This document shows positions 32,664 to 33,644 of a stretch of 33,644 bases of DNA, in pieces. Position numbers and translations under genes: made by a program. The notes beneath the pieces were generated by a model. It saw only the letters and a program-made list of their open reading frames with translations. It made no database searches and was not told the origin of the DNA. Location: the NCBI GenBank assembly GCA_049889215.1, contig JBMHDV010000013.1:1-33644 (forward strand), written 5' to 3'. Source of the DNA: UBA817 sp049889215 (lineage in GTDB: Bacteria; Margulisbacteria; Marinamargulisbacteria; UBA817). The stretch's first letter is position 1; each line of letters opens with the position of its first letter.

Positions 32664-33350
32664 TTAAATTTTAAATTCTAACGTAAGGGGCGAAAGAGGA
32701 ACTCTTTGGGCTCGTACGGGATCACTTATTTGTGATGAACCAATGCCATATAAACTACTATGGGGCGTATCAAAATTAAATCCTAAATCGAATTCTTGAG
32801 TATTACCAGCACCTGGCGTATTTAAACCCCCTCCCAATGGACTAACTGGCTGAACTGGCGATTGATCAAATTCGCCAGTTACTTCCTCACGTGAAATTCT
32901 CCTACCAGATAGTTTAACCGCAGAAAAGTCAGCTAATGTTTGAACTCCAGGACTATAGAATACTTGTCCAAAGACTGTTTTTTTGGGCGTTTGATTTGGC
33001 GTAGATTGATGAGACCCCGCCCCTTTATTTTCTTTGTTTTCTTTATCACGTTTAACACGCTTTTGAGCTGAAAAAACCTCTAGGTTAGCCGGTTTTCGCT
33101 TGGGAGCCTTAGGGTTAGCCGGTTTTTGTTTTGAAGCCTTTTCCTTCCGCTTTAACGCACGATCTTCCTTTAAGGCTAAAACACGTTTCTTCTCATCTTC
33201 AAGAAATTGAGCTGTTGATTCAGCAACGCGTATAGCATACGATGGTTTGGTTTTTCGACCTGAGCGACGAGGCTCAACCTCTTTTTTTTCTTGTTGACGT
33301 AACTTTACAGACGCCTGGGCAGATGCAATTGCACTACTTCTTGTAATCAT
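32664..33350 (-). CDS. Basic low-complexity protein with KEN-box-like and S/T-P motifs
   Basis: No family is recognised. The 228-residue protein has no signal peptide or membrane segment. The first 110 residues are strongly basic (EPRRSGRKTKPSY at 27-39; KRKEKASKQKPANPKAPKRK at 68-87; QKRVKRDKENKENKG at 96-110). Two adjacent KEN triplets (103-108) resemble APC/C degrons. Eight S/T-P sites are present (T117, T121 in TPKK, S133, S164, S170, T178, T195, S220), a density usual in CDK-regulated nuclear proteins of eukaryotes. The C-terminal half is G/S/P-rich and largely disordered. AGGAG lies 7 nt before the ATG. A nuclear, cell-cycle-related effector is an inference from motifs only. Confidence 0.72.
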   Translation of the reverse strand: MITRSSAIASAQASVKLRQQEKKEVEPRRSGRKTKPSYAIRVAESTAQFLEDEKKRVLALKEDRALKRKEKASKQKPANPKAPKRKPANLEVFSAQKRVKRDKENKENKGAGSHQSTPNQTPKKTVFGQVFYSPGVQTLADFSAVKLSGRRISREEVTGEFDQSPVQPVSPLGGGLNTPGAGNTQEFDLGFNFDTPHSSLYGIGSSQISDPVRAQRVPLSPLTLEFKI

Positions 33351-33436
33351 TTGTAATCTCCTACATATTGGGGTTAATAATAAAATAAAATAAATTTTTG
33401 CTAAAAATCAACTAAAATTTTATTTAAAATAACAAT

Positions 33437-33452
33437 GGCCCCATTAGGGGCC
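33437..33452 (-). terminator. Hairpin, likely terminator of the right-edge gene
   Basis: GGCCCC-ATTA-GGGGCC (33437-33452), extended by a T-A pair, is followed on the minus strand by TTGTTATTTT. It lies between the stop at 33491 and the start of the next leftward gene at 33350. The T tract is interrupted, so termination may be partial. Confidence 0.6.
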
Positions 33453-33477
33453 ACCGAAATTAAACATAAATTTTATT

Positions 33478-33495
33478 TTTAACGATTTCGTTAAA
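33478..33495. promoter_or_regulatory. 18-bp perfect palindrome over the stop codon of the right-edge gene
   Basis: TTTAACGA-TT-TCGTTAAA. It covers the TAA at 33491-33493. Halves of the same kind (AACGA/TCGTT) occur in the leader of the ankyrin gene near 21574-21588. It could be a second hairpin or a protein-binding site. Confidence 0.4.
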
Positions 33496-33643
33496 TAAAA
33501 TCAAAGCCGTTATCGTTAAATAGCTCCGATCGAAAGTTTAAGTCGCAACGAATAATATCCTGATCAATATAAATGTTATACATTTGGGTTTCCTCCAACA
33601 ATTTTTTTGAGATAACCATCTTATGCCCACCACCGGAAAATTT
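33491..33643 (-). CDS. C-terminal end of an unknown gene (5' end outside window)
   Basis: The minus-strand frame is open from the right edge to TAA at 33491 and gives about 50 residues, including GGGHKMVISKKLLEETQ and ending NDNGFDFI. An internal ATG at 33583 has GGAGGA eight bases upstream and could start a 30-residue peptide, but that ATG is in the same frame as the longer reading, so a single larger gene is more likely. The part seen is mixed charged and hydrophobic with no recognised motif. It points the same way as the KEN-motif gene, with two hairpins between them. Confidence 0.5.
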   Translation of the reverse strand, partial: KFSGGGHKMVISKKLLEETQMYNIYIDQDIIRCDLNFRSELFNDNGFDFI

Positions 33644-33644
33644 A

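Noticed and set aside
33491..33583. Independent 30-residue small protein with GGAGGA
   Set aside because: The frame continues without stop to the right edge, so it is more likely the end of a longer gene; kept only as an alternative.

Overview
The window looks like a piece of an AT-rich, host-associated proteobacterial chromosome. Exonuclease I (SbcB), a glutaminase with ankyrin repeats, a Cox15-type haem A synthase and many eukaryote-like proteins (LRR, ankyrin, SET domain, CaaX-like and KEN-box-like motifs) fit a gammaproteobacterium of Legionellales type living in protists. This placement is inferred from gene content only; no rRNA or ribosomal protein gene is present to test it.

Layout. 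1-2.8 kb: the 3' part of a leucine-rich-repeat protein with a RAP/PD-(D/E)XK-like C-terminus, then a SRPBCC protein and an SDR-type oxidoreductase. 2.9-6.1 kb: sbcB, a DegP/HtrA protease, and a convergent unknown gene. 6.2-10.4 kb (minus strand): a tightly overlapping glutamine/ammonium operon of ankyrin-fused glutaminase, a free-standing copy of that ankyrin cap, type II glutamine synthetase and an Amt transporter. Divergent from it at 10.55-13.5 kb is a substrate-binding protein / histidine kinase / LuxR-type regulator operon with no ABC transporter, which reads as a signalling module. 13.5-19.0 kb (minus strand): the known four-gene 'ligase-associated' DNA repair cluster (MBL exonuclease, ATP-dependent ligase, Lhr-like DEXH helicase, PdeM), every junction overlapping.

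19.1-28.6 kb is an accessory island rich in probable host-directed proteins: a protein ending in a polybasic stretch plus CTIS (CaaX-like), an FMO-like flavoprotein, an ankyrin protein with near-identical 99-bp repeats, an unknown membrane protein, and two tandem SET-domain proteins with strong nuclear-localisation-like stretches. A tRNA-Arg(ACG) with a large inverted repeat at its 3' end lies inside the island. 28.7-32.6 kb returns to housekeeping genes: haem A synthase, single-domain MGMT-like protein, DUF3050 protein, SRPBCC-epimerase fusion (TIGR01777) and Hsp20. 32.7-33.6 kb: a basic, low-complexity protein with KENKEN and eight S/T-P sites, then the 3' end of a further gene.

The most unusual material is the set of proteins that look aimed at a eukaryotic cell, possibly its nucleus and membranes, and the glutamine operon with a detached ankyrin cap facing a solute-binding-protein-coupled two-component system.
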